Below are positions 18,428 through 30,071 of a DNA stretch of 64,000 nucleotides, piece by piece. The position numbers and the translations under genes were made by a program. The notes under the pieces were generated by a model that made no database searches, was not told the origin of the DNA, and saw only the letters and a program-made list of their open reading frames with translations. The stretch lies in assembly GCA_022564935.1 (NCBI GenBank), contig JADFKM010000002.1:1-64000 (forward strand), written 5' to 3'. This DNA comes from Candidatus Dadabacteria bacterium (GTDB lineage Bacteria > Desulfobacterota_D > UBA1144 > Nemesobacterales > JADFKM01). Positions within the stretch are counted from its first letter, which is position 1; every line of letters starts with the position of its first letter.

Positions 18428-21400
18428 TTATTCTTTTACTTGTATAGCTATAGGAATTTCAAGTACGGGCACTTCCACCTCGACATCGCTGTATACGGGA
18501 AGGCCCGTGCCGGCCGGTATCAGCCTTCCAAGGATTACGTTCTCCTTCAGTCCCCGCAGTAAGTCGACTTTCCCCTCGCATGCGGCTTCGGTCAGCACCC
18601 TTGTGGTTTCCTGAAAAGAGGCAGCAGAAAGCCAGCTGTCTGTGCTCAGGGACGCCCTTGTGATTCCGAGAAGAAGCGGCTCGGCAGTCGCGGGCTTTTC
18701 GCCTTGAGAAACAACCCTTTCGTTTTCATCAAAAAACATGAGCTTCTCGATGGGCTCCCCCACGAGGAACGTCGTATCACCGGGGTCCTTAATCCTTACA
18801 CGTTTTAACATCTGCCTGACGATCGCTTCAATGTGCTTATCGTTTATCTTAACGCCCTGGAGACGGTATACCTGCTGTATCTCATCCACCATGTAGCTTG
18901 AAAGGGCCATCTCGCCGCGGATCTTCAATATATCATGAGGATTTACGGCACCGTCGACAAGCTGGTCTCCAGCCGACACCCTCTCTCCTTCTCTCACCAG
19001 AATGTGCTTGCCCCTCGGGACAAGGTACTCCTTGGAGAGATCCTCATCCTCATCTGTGATATCAGGAGAGACGATTATGCGCTTCTTCCCCTTCAGGTCT
19101 TTGCCGAAAGCAACGATACCGTCGATTTCCGAAACTACTGCAGGCTCCTTGGGAATTCTGGCTTCAAAAAGCTCGGCGACGCGTGGAAGCCCCCCTGTAA
19201 TGTCCTTGGTCTTAGCAGTTTCCCTGGGAATTTTGGCCAGTATATTTCCTGCGTGAATTACTTCTCCTTCGCTTTTCTCTATGATCGCTCCAACCGGAAG
19301 GGAATAGCTGTACGCATCGCTGCTTTTATCTCTCACAACAAGAGCGGGATGGAGATCGGGGCTCTTGGACTCTATCACGACCTTTCTAAATATACCCGTT
19401 ACCTCATCAACCTGATCCTTTACGCTTATACCTTCCTCGAGGTCTACGAACTCTACCACTCCATTTGCCTCGGCAATGAAAGGAGTATTATAAGGGTCCC
19501 ACTCCGCAAGGAGTGATCCGTCGCCAACCTTATCATCCTCTTCCACATTGAGCTTGGCTCCCAGCACGAGCGGGTACCTCTCTCTCTCAAGGCCCCTATC
19601 TCCTATGACTGCAATAATTCCCGTTCGGTTAATCACAACCTGCTTGCCTTCGGCATTCCTAACGGCTTTTACCCCGATAAGCTTGACCGATCCTTCATGC
19701 CTGCTCTCAAGCGTGCTCTCGGCGACCCTCTGGCTGGCGGCGCCTCCTATGTGAAACGTCCTCATAGTAAGCTGAGTCCCAGGCTCGCCTATGGACTGAG
19801 CCGCTATTATGCCTACCGACTCTCCTATGTTGGCCAGTTGTCCGGTGGCCAGATTTCTGCCGTAGCAGAGCTGGCAGATCCCTTGCTTGGACTGACAGGT
19901 AAGGACGCTTCTTATCTTGACCTTCTGCAGGCTCCCGGTTTCATCTATAGCCTGAGCTGCTCTTTCATCAATTTCCTGATTAGCGGCAACTATAACCTCA
20001 CCGGTATCGAGATCGACTAAGTCCTCTAAAGCTACACGTCCTAAAACCCTCTCGCCAAGTCTCTCGATTATTTCTCCGGCTTCTATAAGCGTGCTTATCG
20101 TTATCCCGTTTATCGTCCAGCAGTCATACTCCTTAATGGTCACGTCCTGAGCGACGTCAATGAGCCTTCTGGTAAGATAACCCGCGTTGGCCGTCTTGAG
20201 TGCGGTGTCGGCAAGACCCTTTCTAGCGCCGTGAGTCGAGATAAAATACTGTAGAACCGTCAACCCTTCTCTAAAGTTCGATGTGATCGGAGTCTCGATT
20301 ATCTCTCCGGAAGGCTTTGCCATAAGCCCCCTCATTCCGGCAAGCTGTCTTACCTGAGTCTGGCTCCCCCTAGCCCCGGAATCTACCATCATGTAGATTG
20401 GGTTTTTACTTGGCACCGTATGATATTTGCCGTTTTCATCCTTTACTTTGTCAACCGAAAGGGATTTCATCATCTCCTGGGCCACTTCATCGCTTGTCTT
20501 AGCCCAAATATCTATGACTTTATTGTATCTCTCGCCGTCGGTTATCAGTCCCTGAGAATACTGATTCTGAACCTTGAGTATGTCGTCATGCGCGCTCTGG
20601 ATCATTTCCTCTTTTTGCTCCGGAATCTTCATATCCTCAAGAGAAATCGATATACCGGCCTGAGTAGAGTATTGAAAACCCAGTGTCCTCAGGCGGTCTG
20701 CAAGCAAGACGGTGCTCTTTCCGCCCGCCACGCGAAAACAGGTATCAACCAGCTCTTCGACCGCACGTTTGGTCATGACCTTATTTACAAGCTCAAACGG
20801 CACCACCTCGGGCATGATATCATATAAAAGAACCCTTCCTACGGTAGTGTCCCAAATCCGGTCTTTGATCCTGGCCTTAATCTTGGCATGTATTTCAATC
20901 TCGCCCGTTTCATAGGCCATCCTCACCTCTTCATTCGAGGCAAAAGCCTTCCCTTCTCCCTTTTGAAACGGCATCTCTCTGGTCATGTAATACACACCTA
21001 AGACTATGTCCTGAGTTGGAAGGATAATCGGCTTTCCGTGTGCCGGAGAGAGTATATTGTTTGTCGACATCATCAGGGTTCTACATTCGGTCTGGGCTTC
21101 GATGGAGAGTGGAACATGCACTGCCATCTGGTCGCCGTCAAAGTCGGCGTTGTACGCCGGGCAAACGAGTGGATGTACCTGAATTGCCTTATCCTCGATG
21201 AGAATGGGCTCAAACGCCTGAATACTCAGCCTGTGAAGGGTCGGGGCGCGGTTGAGCATGACCGGATGCTCCTTTATGACCTCATCAAGGGCATCCCACA
21301 CCACCGGGGCCTCCTGCTCCACCAGCTTTTTCGCAATCTTGATCGTTGCCGCATTACCCCACTTCTCGAGCTTCTGATAAACAAACGGTCTGAAAAGCTC

Positions 21401-22519
21401 CAAGGCCATTTGTTTCGGAAGGCCGCACTGATGGAGTCTCAGCTCCGGTCCGACGACAATCACCGTACGACCGGAATAATCAACCCTTTTCCCAAGAAGG
21501 TTCTGCCTGAACCTGCCCTGCTTGCCCTTGATAATATCGCTCAGGCTTTTAAGGGGTCGGTGGTTGTGGCCGAGCACCGGTCTGCCGCGACGACCGTTTT
21601 CAAACAGCGCATCAACAGACTCCTGAAGCATTCTCTTTTCGTTCCGGACGATGATATCCGGGGCTCCAAGCTCGAGGAGCTTCTTTAGCCTGTTGTTCCT
21701 GTTAATCACGCGCCTGTAGAGATCGTTAAGATCCGAAGTCGCAAACCTGCCTCCATCGAGCGGCACAAGGGGCCTCAAGTCGGGGGGCATTACCGGTATC
21801 CGGGTCAGAATCATCCACTCCTGTTTATTGCCCGATCCCTTGAACGCCTCGACTATTCTCAACCTCTTCGTTGTTCTCGCCCTCTTTACAGGAGAAGTCG
21901 AGCTATTCATCTCCTCCCTGAGCTTTACGGAAAGCTCAATGAGGTCGATTTTCTTGAGCATTTCCCTTATCGTTTCGGCTCCCATGCCCACTTTGAATGT
22001 TGGGCCGTACTCCTCAAGCTCCCTGCGGTACTTGTCTTCGCTTAAAACCTCCCCGAATTTAAGATCTGTCTCCGCCGGGTCGATGACGACATAGCATTCG
22101 TAATAAAGCACCTTTTCCAGGTCTTTGAGCGTCATATCCAACAGCATTCCTATACGCGTGGGTATACTCCTCAAAAACCAGATATGCGCAACGGGCGAGG
22201 CCAGTTCTATGTGCGCCATCCTCTCGCGCCTTACCTTGCTTGAGATCACCTCTACCCCGCACTTCTCACACGTTATACCCCTGTGCTTTAGCCTCTTATA
22301 TTTTCCACACAGGCACTCATAATCTTTAATCGGACCGAAAATTTTTGCGCAAAACAGACCGTTGCGCTCCGGCTTAAACGTCCTATAGTTTATCGTTTCC
22401 GGCTTCCGGACTTCCCCAAAAGACCAGGATTTAATTTTGTCCGGTGATGCAATGGAAATCTTTACAGCCTCATACTCCGACGGGTTTATCGGCTTTTCAA
22501 ATAGGGATTCAATGTCCAA
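18428..22519 (-). CDS. rpoC: DNA-directed RNA polymerase subunit beta'
   Basis: Catalytic subunit of RNA polymerase, 1363 aa. Visible landmarks: the N-terminal zinc ribbon ([20 protein letters not shown]), the catalytic [16 protein letters not shown] with the three Mg-binding Asp near residue 460, the trigger-loop and bridge region ([13 protein letters not shown]-like stretch, then [22 protein letters not shown]), and the second zinc site ([15 protein letters not shown]). Length and order agree with Gram-negative beta'. It starts 26 nt after rpoB ends and is followed 4 nt later by valS. Confidence 0.98.
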   Translation of the reverse strand: MDIESLFEKPINPSEYEAVKISIASPDKIKSWSFGEVRKPETINYRTFKPERNGLFCAKIFGPIKDYECLCGKYKRLKHRGITCEKCGVEVISSKVRRERMAHIELASPVAHIWFLRSIPTRIGMLLDMTLKDLEKVLYYECYVVIDPAETDLKFGEVLSEDKYRRELEEYGPTFKVGMGAETIREMLKKIDLIELSVKLREEMNSSTSPVKRARTTKRLRIVEAFKGSGNKQEWMILTRIPVMPPDLRPLVPLDGGRFATSDLNDLYRRVINRNNRLKKLLELGAPDIIVRNEKRMLQESVDALFENGRRGRPVLGHNHRPLKSLSDIIKGKQGRFRQNLLGKRVDYSGRTVIVVGPELRLHQCGLPKQMALELFRPFVYQKLEKWGNAATIKIAKKLVEQEAPVVWDALDEVIKEHPVMLNRAPTLHRLSIQAFEPILIEDKAIQVHPLVCPAYNADFDGDQMAVHVPLSIEAQTECRTLMMSTNNILSPAHGKPIILPTQDIVLGVYYMTREMPFQKGEGKAFASNEEVRMAYETGEIEIHAKIKARIKDRIWDTTVGRVLLYDIMPEVVPFELVNKVMTKRAVEELVDTCFRVAGGKSTVLLADRLRTLGFQYSTQAGISISLEDMKIPEQKEEMIQSAHDDILKVQNQYSQGLITDGERYNKVIDIWAKTSDEVAQEMMKSLSVDKVKDENGKYHTVPSKNPIYMMVDSGARGSQTQVRQLAGMRGLMAKPSGEIIETPITSNFREGLTVLQYFISTHGARKGLADTALKTANAGYLTRRLIDVAQDVTIKEYDCWTINGITISTLIEAGEIIERLGERVLGRVALEDLVDLDTGEVIVAANQEIDERAAQAIDETGSLQKVKIRSVLTCQSKQGICQLCYGRNLATGQLANIGESVGIIAAQSIGEPGTQLTMRTFHIGGAASQRVAESTLESRHEGSVKLIGVKAVRNAEGKQVVINRTGIIAVIGDRGLERERYPLVLGAKLNVEEDDKVGDGSLLAEWDPYNTPFIAEANGVVEFVDLEEGISVKDQVDEVTGIFRKVVIESKSPDLHPALVVRDKSSDAYSYSLPVGAIIEKSEGEVIHAGNILAKIPRETAKTKDITGGLPRVAELFEARIPKEPAVVSEIDGIVAFGKDLKGKKRIIVSPDITDEDEDLSKEYLVPRGKHILVREGERVSAGDQLVDGAVNPHDILKIRGEMALSSYMVDEIQQVYRLQGVKINDKHIEAIVRQMLKRVRIKDPGDTTFLVGEPIEKLMFFDENERVVSQGEKPATAEPLLLGITRASLSTDSWLSAASFQETTRVLTEAACEGKVDLLRGLKENVILGRLIPAGTGLPVYSDVEVEVPVLEIPIAIQVKE

Positions 22520-22545
22520 GACCTACCTCCCAATATTTTATTCAG

Positions 22546-25500
22546 CTATCCCTTAGTACTCTCTGAGCCTTGAATGAGATCAACATCAAGTGCCAGAGCC
22601 TGAAGCTCCTTTTGCAGCACCTTAAAGGATTCGGGCAAACCCGGCTCAAAGCTCATGTCTCCTTTAACTATTGAATCAAATATCCGCGTCCTACCAACCA
22701 CATCGTCCGATTTAACTGTAAGAAACTCCTGAAGTGTATAGGAAGCACCGTAAGCCTCCAGTGCCCATACTTCCATCTCGCCCAGCCTCTGTCCCCCGAA
22801 ATGGGCCTTTCCGCCAAGCGGCTGCTGCGTGACCAGGGAATAGGGCCCGATCGCCCTGGCATGGATCTTCTCCTCGACGAGGTGATGGAGCTTTAACATG
22901 TACATAACCCCGACCGTTACCTTCTGGTCGAAGGGCTCACCCGTGCGGCCGTCAAAAAGTATCGTCTTCCCATCAGTGGGTATGAAGGTAGTTTCAAGCA
23001 TCTTCTTTATATCTTTTTCACTCGCCCCGTCAAACACCGGAGATGCTATCGGCACACCTTGGCTGAGCCTGCGAGCTATGTTGATAATCTCCGTGTCATC
23101 AACCTCGTCCAAGGCCTTATCGACCACTTCAGTTCCATAAATATTCTTTAGCTTTTCACGAATGACGGACGGGCTGAAGTTGTTGTCAATGTACTCGCTG
23201 ATTTGGGCTCCAAGCTCCTTGGCCGCCCATCCGAGATGGGTCTCGAGGATTTGACCTATGTTCATTCTCGAAGGCACGCCCAGAGGATTAAGCACCATGT
23301 CGACCGGGGTACCGTCCGGAAGATAGGGCATGTCCTCCTCGGGAACCATTTTGGAAATCACTCCCTTGTTCCCATGCCTGCCGGCCATCTTGTCGCCCAC
23401 CTGAAGCTTCCTCTTAACGGCAACATAAACCTTAACGACCTTCAGTACGCCTGGGGGAAGCTCGTCGGGCTTAATAAGTTTTGAAATCTTCTCATCATAG
23501 ACCCTCTTTATAAGCTCAATCTGGTCGTTGGCGTTCTCGATATTGTTCTTTATTTCAGCCTCTAGGACCTCACCGCCCATTATCGAAATATCGGCCAGCT
23601 TTTCGAAAGGAATTAAGGCCAAAGTCTCTTTCGTGATCACCTCAGACTTTTTCAAAACCGTTTTCCTGCTGACGGTGACCTTGCCTGCTGAGGTCTTGCC
23701 CAGGATGAGTAACTTGATACTGTCAATCGCGCTCTCTCGCAGAATCTTAATTTCATCCTCCCTGTCCTGCTTTAGCTGGGCAATATCATAATCTTCAATG
23801 CTCTTTGCCCTTTCATCTTTATCGACCATCCTGGAAATGAGCATCTTCACATCTATGACCGTACCGTTAACTCCGGGACCCGCCTTAAGGGAAGTGTCTT
23901 TAACGTCGCCCGCCTTGTCTCCAAATATAGCGCGCAGCAGTCTCTCCTCTGGGGAGAGCTGAGTCTCGCCCTTAGGCGATATCTTGCCCACGAGTATGTC
24001 TCCGGAGTTAACATCGGCTCCTACTCTGATGATTCCGCTTTCATCAAGGTTTCTAAGAGCCTCCTCGCCGACATTGGGGATATCCCTGGTAATTTCTTCC
24101 CGACCCATCTTGGTTTCCCTCGCTATACACTCGAACTCTTCGATATGGATGGAGGTGAATTTGTCTTCTTTGCTGACCTTTTCACTTATGAGTATGGCGT
24201 CCTCGAAATTGTAGCCGCCCCACGGCATGAACGCGACCATGATATTTTGTCCGAGGGCCAGCTCCCCCTCATCGGTCGATGGGCCGTCGGCGATTACCTG
24301 CCCCATGTTTACCCTTTGCCCCTTAACCACAATGGGTCTTTGATTCCAGCAGGTGTTTTGGTTAGAACGCTGGAACTTGGTCAGATTATATATGTCAACT
24401 CCGCCCTCTTCGCCGTTTTCATTCCGGCGTATGACCAATCTTGAAGCGTCGACATATTCTGCCACGCCGTCGGTTTTAGAAATCACTGTTACGCCGGAAT
24501 CCTTGGCCACCGTTCGCTCAAGCCCTGTGCCCACAAGGGGCGAGGAGGTACGAATAAGCGGAACCGCTTGTCGCTGCATATTAGACCCCATAAGCGCCCT
24601 GTTGGCATCGTCGTGCTCAAGAAAAGGAATGAGTGAAGCCGAAACAGACACCAGCTGGGACGGGGACACGTCCATAAGCTGGACGTTTTCCCTCGGGGTC
24701 ATCAGGAACTCACCCTTGTGGCGGGTTGATACAAGGTCCAGCTTGAACCTTCCCTTCCCGTCGAGGGGAGCATTCGCCTGAGCTATGATATAGTCTTCTT
24801 CTTCCAGGGCGTTCATATACACGATTTCTTCCGTCACCCTTGAGTTTTTAGCCACCCTGTAGGGAGTCAGTATGAACCCGTACTCATTTATCTTGGCGTA
24901 GGTGCTGAGACTGGAGATCAAGCCGATGTTCGGCCCTTCCGGCGTTTCGATCGGGCATATCCTTCCGTAGTGAGACGAGTGAACGTCTCGAACCTCAAAC
25001 CCCGCGCGCTCCCTGGTAAGACCCCCGGGCCCGAGGGCGCTAAGCCTCCTTTTGTGGGTTATCTCACTCAATGGGTTCGTCTGGTCCATAAACTGAGATA
25101 GCTGACCGGTAGCGAAAAACTCCTTCACGACGGCTATAACGGTTTTAGGGATGAGCAGCTCGCTGGGCATCAAATTTTCCACCGCCTGATAGCTCATCCT
25201 CTCTTTAACCGAGCGGGCAAGCCTTTCAAGGCCGTGATAAAAGCGGTCTTCAATCAACTCTCCCACGGTACGCACCCTTCTGTTACCCAGGTGGTCTATA
25301 TCATCTGTGGTTCCCCGGCCGCCTTTTAGGTTCAGGAGGTATTGAACCGTATATAAAATGTCCTCTTTGATCAGTGTAAGCAGATCATCGGGGACGTTGT
25401 GGTTCAGCTTGTGGTTTATCTTTACCCGGCCGACCTTTGAGAGCCTGTAAGTGTCGGGATTGAAAAACATGTTGTTGAAAAATTTCTCGGCAACAGCTAG

Positions 25501-26667
25501 TGTAGGGGGGTCGGTCGGTCTGAATTTCTTGTAAATCTGGGTAATAGCTTCCTCGGTACTGCTGACTCTATCGGTAATGATAGTGTTTCTGAGAGATGCA
25601 CTTACAGAGAGGTTGTCGATGAAGAAAACCTTGAACTCTCCTATGCCTTGAGAGACTAAGGCGTCGAGCACCTCCTGGGTAATCTCCTCGTTGAAATTGA
25701 TCAAGACCTCCCCGGTGGTTTCGCTTACAATGTCTTGAGCCGCTACCCTGCCTATTAGGTCTTCAAGCTCAATTGCAATTCTATCGATCTTAGATTCAAT
25801 GAGTTTATCAATAGTGTTTTTTGTAAACTTCTTTCCCGCCTTTACCAAAAGGTCTCCGGTCTTAGGATCGACCGTATCTTTTGTAGCGCGCTGGTATGAC
25901 AAAATATCGGCATCGACGCTTTTATATGCTTCTTTGCCGTCCAAGTACACCGTTTCAACGGGATAAAATTTGAGAAGAATTTCCTTTGTGCTGTAGCCAA
26001 GGGCTTTGAGAAGAACAGAGGCAGGGAACTTCTTTTTCCTGTCTATCCTCACCTGAAGGTGGTCTTTCGTATCAAACTCAAAATCCAGCCAGCGACCGTC
26101 CTGGGGCACTATACGAGCAGAATAGGACGACTTTCCCAAGGCCTGATCTTTTTTTTGCTGGTCGAAAAACACTCCTGGAGAACGGTGAAGCTGGCTGACT
26201 ATAACCCTTTCGGTTCCGTTGATGATAAATGCACCGTTTGAAGTCATAAGTGGGATCTCCCCGAAATAGACATCTTGTTCTTTGACGTCCCGTATCATAC
26301 GCTCACCGCCATCCTCAGATGGAGGATCCCATATGATCAGACGAAACTTAACATAAAGCGGCGCTACATAGGTGTAGCTCTTGAGCCGGCATTCAATCGA
26401 GTCGTATTTTGGCACGTCAAGACGGTAGCTGACGTACTCAAGGGAGGCTCGTTCATTGTAATCCTCAATCGGAAACACGGTTTGAAATGCCCGTTCAAGA
26501 CCTTTATTGGTACGTTGAGTAACATCACTGTCTTCAAACTCGGCTTGAAGGAACTCTTTGTATGACTGCAGTTGAACTTCGAGGAGATGCGGTATTTCGA
26601 GCACCGAGGGAATCTTCCCAAAGCTCTTTCTCAGTTTATATGCCTCTATTCTGTTAAGACTCACCAC
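22546..26667 (-). CDS. rpoB: DNA-directed RNA polymerase subunit beta
   Basis: RNA polymerase beta subunit of 1373 aa. The rifampicin pocket reads [19 protein letters not shown] and continues [12 protein letters not shown], with the usual Asp, His, Arg and Ser residues, so no resistance-type change is visible. [23 protein letters not shown] and [20 protein letters not shown] mark the C-terminal conserved regions. It is preceded by 135 nt after rplL, where an attenuator or processing site is common in other bacteria; only a weak GGGG/CCCC hairpin is seen there. Confidence 0.98.
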   Translation of the reverse strand: MVSLNRIEAYKLRKSFGKIPSVLEIPHLLEVQLQSYKEFLQAEFEDSDVTQRTNKGLERAFQTVFPIEDYNERASLEYVSYRLDVPKYDSIECRLKSYTYVAPLYVKFRLIIWDPPSEDGGERMIRDVKEQDVYFGEIPLMTSNGAFIINGTERVIVSQLHRSPGVFFDQQKKDQALGKSSYSARIVPQDGRWLDFEFDTKDHLQVRIDRKKKFPASVLLKALGYSTKEILLKFYPVETVYLDGKEAYKSVDADILSYQRATKDTVDPKTGDLLVKAGKKFTKNTIDKLIESKIDRIAIELEDLIGRVAAQDIVSETTGEVLINFNEEITQEVLDALVSQGIGEFKVFFIDNLSVSASLRNTIITDRVSSTEEAITQIYKKFRPTDPPTLAVAEKFFNNMFFNPDTYRLSKVGRVKINHKLNHNVPDDLLTLIKEDILYTVQYLLNLKGGRGTTDDIDHLGNRRVRTVGELIEDRFYHGLERLARSVKERMSYQAVENLMPSELLIPKTVIAVVKEFFATGQLSQFMDQTNPLSEITHKRRLSALGPGGLTRERAGFEVRDVHSSHYGRICPIETPEGPNIGLISSLSTYAKINEYGFILTPYRVAKNSRVTEEIVYMNALEEEDYIIAQANAPLDGKGRFKLDLVSTRHKGEFLMTPRENVQLMDVSPSQLVSVSASLIPFLEHDDANRALMGSNMQRQAVPLIRTSSPLVGTGLERTVAKDSGVTVISKTDGVAEYVDASRLVIRRNENGEEGGVDIYNLTKFQRSNQNTCWNQRPIVVKGQRVNMGQVIADGPSTDEGELALGQNIMVAFMPWGGYNFEDAILISEKVSKEDKFTSIHIEEFECIARETKMGREEITRDIPNVGEEALRNLDESGIIRVGADVNSGDILVGKISPKGETQLSPEERLLRAIFGDKAGDVKDTSLKAGPGVNGTVIDVKMLISRMVDKDERAKSIEDYDIAQLKQDREDEIKILRESAIDSIKLLILGKTSAGKVTVSRKTVLKKSEVITKETLALIPFEKLADISIMGGEVLEAEIKNNIENANDQIELIKRVYDEKISKLIKPDELPPGVLKVVKVYVAVKRKLQVGDKMAGRHGNKGVISKMVPEEDMPYLPDGTPVDMVLNPLGVPSRMNIGQILETHLGWAAKELGAQISEYIDNNFSPSVIREKLKNIYGTEVVDKALDEVDDTEIINIARRLSQGVPIASPVFDGASEKDIKKMLETTFIPTDGKTILFDGRTGEPFDQKVTVGVMYMLKLHHLVEEKIHARAIGPYSLVTQQPLGGKAHFGGQRLGEMEVWALEAYGASYTLQEFLTVKSDDVVGRTRIFDSIVKGDMSFEPGLPESFKVLQKELQALALDVDLIQGSESTKG

Positions 26668-26802
26668 TCTCTACCCCCTTTGCGCTGTTTCATATCAAAA
26701 AGGCCGAAATTAAAGGAATCCCTTACAAGGAAGGGGCATAGTTCCCCTACCAAGCAACGGCTTTAATCACGTGCGGTAATGACGTTGTATCAAAACCTCG
26801 AA

Positions 26803-27192
26803 CTATTTTAATTCTACTTTAGCTCCCGCCGACTCCAATTTTTGCTTCATCTCTTCAGCTTCTTCTTTCTTCAAGCCTTCTTTAATGGTATTCGGAGCGC
26901 CTTCGACCAGCTCCTTAGCGTCCTTGAGTCCAAGAGAAGTCATTCCTCGCACGGCCTTGATGACCTGTATCTTGTTGTCGCCGATCTCTGAGAGCACCAG
27001 ATCAAACTCATCCTTCTCAGGGACGGCACCTTCGGTTTCAGTCCCCACACCGGGCCCTGCAGGCATCATACTGATTTGAGGAGCGGCTTTAATATCAAAC
27101 TTTTCCTCAATCTCCTTAACCAGCTCCGAGACCTCAAGTATTGTAGCCTTTTCAAGGTAAGAGATAACGTCTTCTCTAGTTGTATTGGCCAT
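26803..27192 (-). CDS. rplL: 50S ribosomal protein L7/L12
   Basis: Stalk protein of 129 aa that recruits translation GTPases. It shows an N-terminal dimerisation helix pair (about 1-35), a short Ala/Pro/Gly hinge ([12 protein letters not shown]) and the C-terminal domain with [33 protein letters not shown] and [12 protein letters not shown]. It lies 76 nt after rplJ in the usual rplJ-rplL order. A good AGGAGG-like site precedes the ATG. Confidence 0.97.
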   Translation of the reverse strand: MANTTREDVISYLEKATILEVSELVKEIEEKFDIKAAPQISMMPAGPGVGTETEGAVPEKDEFDLVLSEIGDNKIQVIKAVRGMTSLGLKDAKELVEGAPNTIKEGLKKEEAEEMKQKLESAGAKVELK

Positions 27193-27268
27193 AACCTCAA
27201 CCTCCTTTGCGGTTATTAAGTATTTGGTTTAGACGAAGAAAGAAAATCATCATACGGCTTCTAATTAC

Positions 27269-27805
27269 CTAACCAGCGTTTTCTTCCTTCTCTTTTTTTT
27301 CCTTTAAAGCACCTAAGGCGTCTAGAAGCTTGGTTTGAGTTTGCCTCAAAGCCCCCAGGAAATTCGACACGGGAGAGCAAAGAAGCCCCATAAACTGCGC
27401 TAGAAGAACCTCCTTAGAGGGCAACTTGGAAATCTCCTCGATTTCCTCTACCGTAACTGCCATACCGTCTATTATTCCACCTTTAAGCACGATCGCCGGA
27501 AGCTCCTTTTTCGATTCGGTAATCACTTTGGCAACCGGGGAGGGCTCGCCTTTTACTATAGCAATAGCCGTGGGGCCGACAAACAGGTCATGGAGTTTTT
27601 CCACATCCGTATCCTTGGAGGCAATCTTTAGGAGGGAGTTTTTGACCACCTTCAACTCGCCCTCGGCCCGCTTAAGATTCCTCCTTACAAGCTCAATCTC
27701 CTTTACGGTAAGTCCTTTGTACTCCAGCACGAAAAGAGACGGATTTGTTTTGAAGGCCTCATTAAACTCCTTTACCAACTCCTCCTTTGCAACTCTAGAC
27801 AGCAT
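27269..27805 (-). CDS. rplJ: 50S ribosomal protein L10
   Basis: Base of the L7/L12 stalk, 178 aa. It shows the L10 N-terminal rRNA-binding pattern (VKEFNEAFKTNPSLFVLEYK, LRRAEG-like KRAEGELKVVKNSLLKIA) and a C-terminal helix that carries L12 dimers, ending in a Lys/Glu-rich tail. The 76-nt gap after rplA contains a TATTGATA / TATCAAT inverted repeat that could belong to an autoregulatory leader, though it is short for the known L10 leader. It is followed by rplL. Confidence 0.95.
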   Translation of the reverse strand: MLSRVAKEELVKEFNEAFKTNPSLFVLEYKGLTVKEIELVRRNLKRAEGELKVVKNSLLKIASKDTDVEKLHDLFVGPTAIAIVKGEPSPVAKVITESKKELPAIVLKGGIIDGMAVTVEEIEEISKLPSKEVLLAQFMGLLCSPVSNFLGALRQTQTKLLDALGALKEKKEKEENAG

Positions 27806-27881
27806 TGGTCAGCTCCTTGGAACCTGGATAATTGATATTACGCATCAAAAATTCATCTATTATCAATACTGCGCCAACAAC

Positions 27882-28604
27882 CTACGCGGCCAGTTCAAAC
27901 CCCTTTAAAGATTCGCGAACACTAGTCAGGTCAACCTTAATCCCCGGGCCCATAGTCGAAGAAATCACTATTTTTCTAAGGAAAACCCCCTTTGATGCGG
28001 GCGGTTTCCTTTTGGTCAGCGTGTCGATGAATACCAGGAAGTTATCCCTCAACTTCTCGGGGCCGAAAGACAACTTGCCGATAGGCACATGAATGACTCC
28101 GCCTTTATCGTTCCTCATTTCAATTCTTCCGGCTTTGGCCTCGGTAACCGCGTTCTGTACTTCAAATGTAACGGAGCCGACTTTGGGGCTTGGCATAAGG
28201 CCCCTAGGCCCCAGAACCTTGCCCAGCTTGGCGACAATTGACATTACGTCAGGAGTGGCTATAGCAACATCAAAATCAAGCCAGTTCTCGTTTAATATTT
28301 TCTCGACAAGATCTTCGGCTCCCACGAAATCGGCTCCGCTGCGCTCCGCCTCGGCCGCCTTGTCTCCCTTGGCAAACACCGCTACCCTGATTTCCTTTCC
28401 AATGCCGTGAGGAAGAACCATTGCATTCCTGATCTGCTGCTCAGCATGTCTGGGATCAATACCCAGCTTTACCGCAACCTCAACGGTTTCATCGAACTTG
28501 GCTACACCGGTCTCGACAAGAAGAGCCATAGCCTCCGTTACGGGGTAGAATTTTAGCAAATCCACTTTACTTCTGGCTTCTATGTATTTCTTTCCTTTTG
28601 CCAT
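27882..28604 (-). CDS. rplA: 50S ribosomal protein L1
   Basis: L1 stalk protein of 240 aa that also usually represses its own operon. ATG at 28604 ([15 protein letters not shown]) is the family start; the 7 codons upstream (MLRRQRS) overlap the GAGGAG ribosome-binding site. Conserved features are [57 protein letters not shown] and [19 protein letters not shown]. It lies between rplK and rplJ in canonical order. Confidence 0.96.
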   Translation of the reverse strand: MAKGKKYIEARSKVDLLKFYPVTEAMALLVETGVAKFDETVEVAVKLGIDPRHAEQQIRNAMVLPHGIGKEIRVAVFAKGDKAAEAERSGADFVGAEDLVEKILNENWLDFDVAIATPDVMSIVAKLGKVLGPRGLMPSPKVGSVTFEVQNAVTEAKAGRIEMRNDKGGVIHVPIGKLSFGPEKLRDNFLVFIDTLTKRKPPASKGVFLRKIVISSTMGPGIKVDLTSVRESLKGFELAA

Positions 28605-28681
28605 GCTTCTCTGTCTCCTCAACACTCCCTTGCTTGCTTAAAACTCAAAGCTCACAGAAGATTCAATACTACGGGCTACGT

Positions 28682-29098
28682 TTATGTGACATCTATGCCC
28701 ATGCTCTTTGCCGTGCCCAACACAATATTTACAGCAGCTTCAATATCTTCGGTATTGAGATCGGTGAGTTTTGTTTTCGCTATCTCCTTTACCTGATCCG
28801 GTGTAACATTGCCGGCTTTTACCCTTGGAACGTCCCCGGAGCCCTTATCCAAACCCGCAGCCTTTTTCAGCAGGTACGAGACCGGAGGGGTCTTAATAAT
28901 ATATGAAAATGACCTGTCTGCATATACGGTGACTATCACAGGAAATACCCCCTCGTTCTTTGAGGTCTCGGCGTTAAAAGCCTTGCAAAACTCCATTATG
29001 TTGACTCCCTTTTGTCCCAGCGCGGGACCCACTGGAGGCGAGGGTGTCGCCTTGCCCGCTTCAACCAGGAGTTTGATCTTACCAATCTCTTTTTTCAT
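28682..29098 (-). CDS. rplK: 50S ribosomal protein L11
   Basis: Protein of the GTPase-associated centre, 138 aa. ATG at 29098 opens [20 protein letters not shown], matching the family. The stretches [19 protein letters not shown] and [19 protein letters not shown] are diagnostic, as is the C-terminal GTAKSMGID. The upstream in-frame codons lie inside the nusG 3' end and are not used: nusG stops at 29100, 1 nt before this ATG. Confidence 0.96.
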   Translation of the reverse strand: MKKEIGKIKLLVEAGKATPSPPVGPALGQKGVNIMEFCKAFNAETSKNEGVFPVIVTVYADRSFSYIIKTPPVSYLLKKAAGLDKGSGDVPRVKAGNVTPDQVKEIAKTKLTDLNTEDIEAAVNIVLGTAKSMGIDVT

Positions 29099-29099
29099 T

Positions 29100-29657
29100 T
29101 CAAGTCTTCTCCACCTGAGTAAAATCCAATTGTATCGGAGTCGTTCTGCCAAATATCGTAACCATTACCTTCACCATGGCCTTATCGAAATTAACGTCAT
29201 CGATTACGCCTGAGAAATTAGCAAACGGGCCTTCTATAACTTTTATTGTCTCCCCCTTCTCAAAGCTAACCCTCGGTTTCGGCTTCAGCGTACCCTCTTC
29301 AACCTGAGTCTTAATCTTATCGATTTCGCTTTCCTCGATAACGGGCACGGAACCGGTGTCTATCTTGCCGTCTTTGAGTTTCCCTCCTACAAAACCTATC
29401 ACCTTAGGTATATCGCGTATAAAATGCCATGTAACCTCATTCAGCTCCATGTTAACCAATATATATCCGGGGAAGAATTTTCTTTTTGATATCTTTTTTT
29501 TCCCGCCCTTGATCGGCTCGACTACGGTTTCGGTCGGTATAAGAACCTCCTCCACATCTGCCCCGAGTCCCTCCATCTTCAACTTTTCTTCAATATAAGA
29601 CTTTACCTTATCCTCAAAACCCGTATTCGTATGAACCACATACCACTTTTTCGACAT
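29100..29657 (-). CDS. nusG: Transcription termination/antitermination protein NusG
   Basis: NusG of 185 aa that bridges RNA polymerase with Rho and the ribosome. The N-terminal NGN domain begins [20 protein letters not shown], with [15 protein letters not shown] and GFVGG. A C-terminal KOW domain reads [19 protein letters not shown]. There is no inserted domain. It sits between secE (23 nt upstream) and rplK, which is the canonical order. Confidence 0.97.
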   Translation of the reverse strand: MSKKWYVVHTNTGFEDKVKSYIEEKLKMEGLGADVEEVLIPTETVVEPIKGGKKKISKRKFFPGYILVNMELNEVTWHFIRDIPKVIGFVGGKLKDGKIDTGSVPVIEESEIDKIKTQVEEGTLKPKPRVSFEKGETIKVIEGPFANFSGVIDDVNFDKAMVKVMVTIFGRTTPIQLDFTQVEKT

Positions 29658-29680
29658 GATTATTTAAATCTCCACTTCAC

Positions 29681-29884
29681 TCATCCAAGCAAGACCTTAA
29701 CGGCCATGGAAAAAATAAAATCAATAAATCCCAGGAATCCCGCCAAAATGATGGATATCACGATCACGGCCCCGGTAGAGCGCACCGTTTCTTTCCAGGC
29801 GGGCCATGAAATACGTTTGAGCTCCAAATTGATGTCCTTGAAGAACTGTGTTATTAAATCAATTAATTCTCCGAACTTATTCAT
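29681..29884 (-). CDS. secE: Preprotein translocase subunit SecE
   Basis: Small single-span subunit of the SecYEG channel (67 aa). The amphipathic helix LITQFFKDINLELKRISWPAWKE carries the SecE signature (KRISWP), followed by one transmembrane helix (STGAVIVISIILAGFLGFID). It is the short form without the extra two helices of E. coli SecE. It lies between tRNA-Trp and nusG. An rpmG gene, often found just before secE, is absent here. Confidence 0.95.
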   Translation of the reverse strand: MNKFGELIDLITQFFKDINLELKRISWPAWKETVRSTGAVIVISIILAGFLGFIDFIFSMAVKVLLG

Positions 29885-29898
29885 GATTGTTTCATTTT

Positions 29899-29972
29899 CA
29901 GGGCAGGAGGGAATCGAACCCCCAACCGCTGGATTTGGAGTCCAGTGCTCTGCCTAATTGAGCTACTGCCCT
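29899..29972 (-). tRNA. trnW: tRNA-Trp (anticodon CCA)
   Basis: Cloverleaf of 74 nt. Acceptor arms AGGGCAG and CTGCCCT pair fully. The D arm contains AGCTCAATTAGGC, the anticodon loop is CTCCAAA (CCA), and the T arm is GGGGGTTCGATTCCC. The discriminator is G. The 3' CCA is not encoded, unlike the four tRNAs upstream. It lies between tuf and secE, a common position. Confidence 0.95.
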
Positions 29973-30071
29973 TAACCTTTACGTAATATATTATTTCGAG
30001 TCCATGCCCGCTAAATTAAATCCCTCACTAATCTATTTCTCTCTCGCTCTTTGGTGAATATAACCGGCACT

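Noticed and set aside
26668-26802. Attenuator or terminator between rplL and rpoB
   Set aside because: Only a 4-bp GGGG/CCCC hairpin without a T-tract is visible.
27806-27881. L10-type autoregulatory leader before rplJ
   Set aside because: Only 76 nt and a 7-bp inverted repeat. Known leaders are longer with a kink-turn, which I could not trace.
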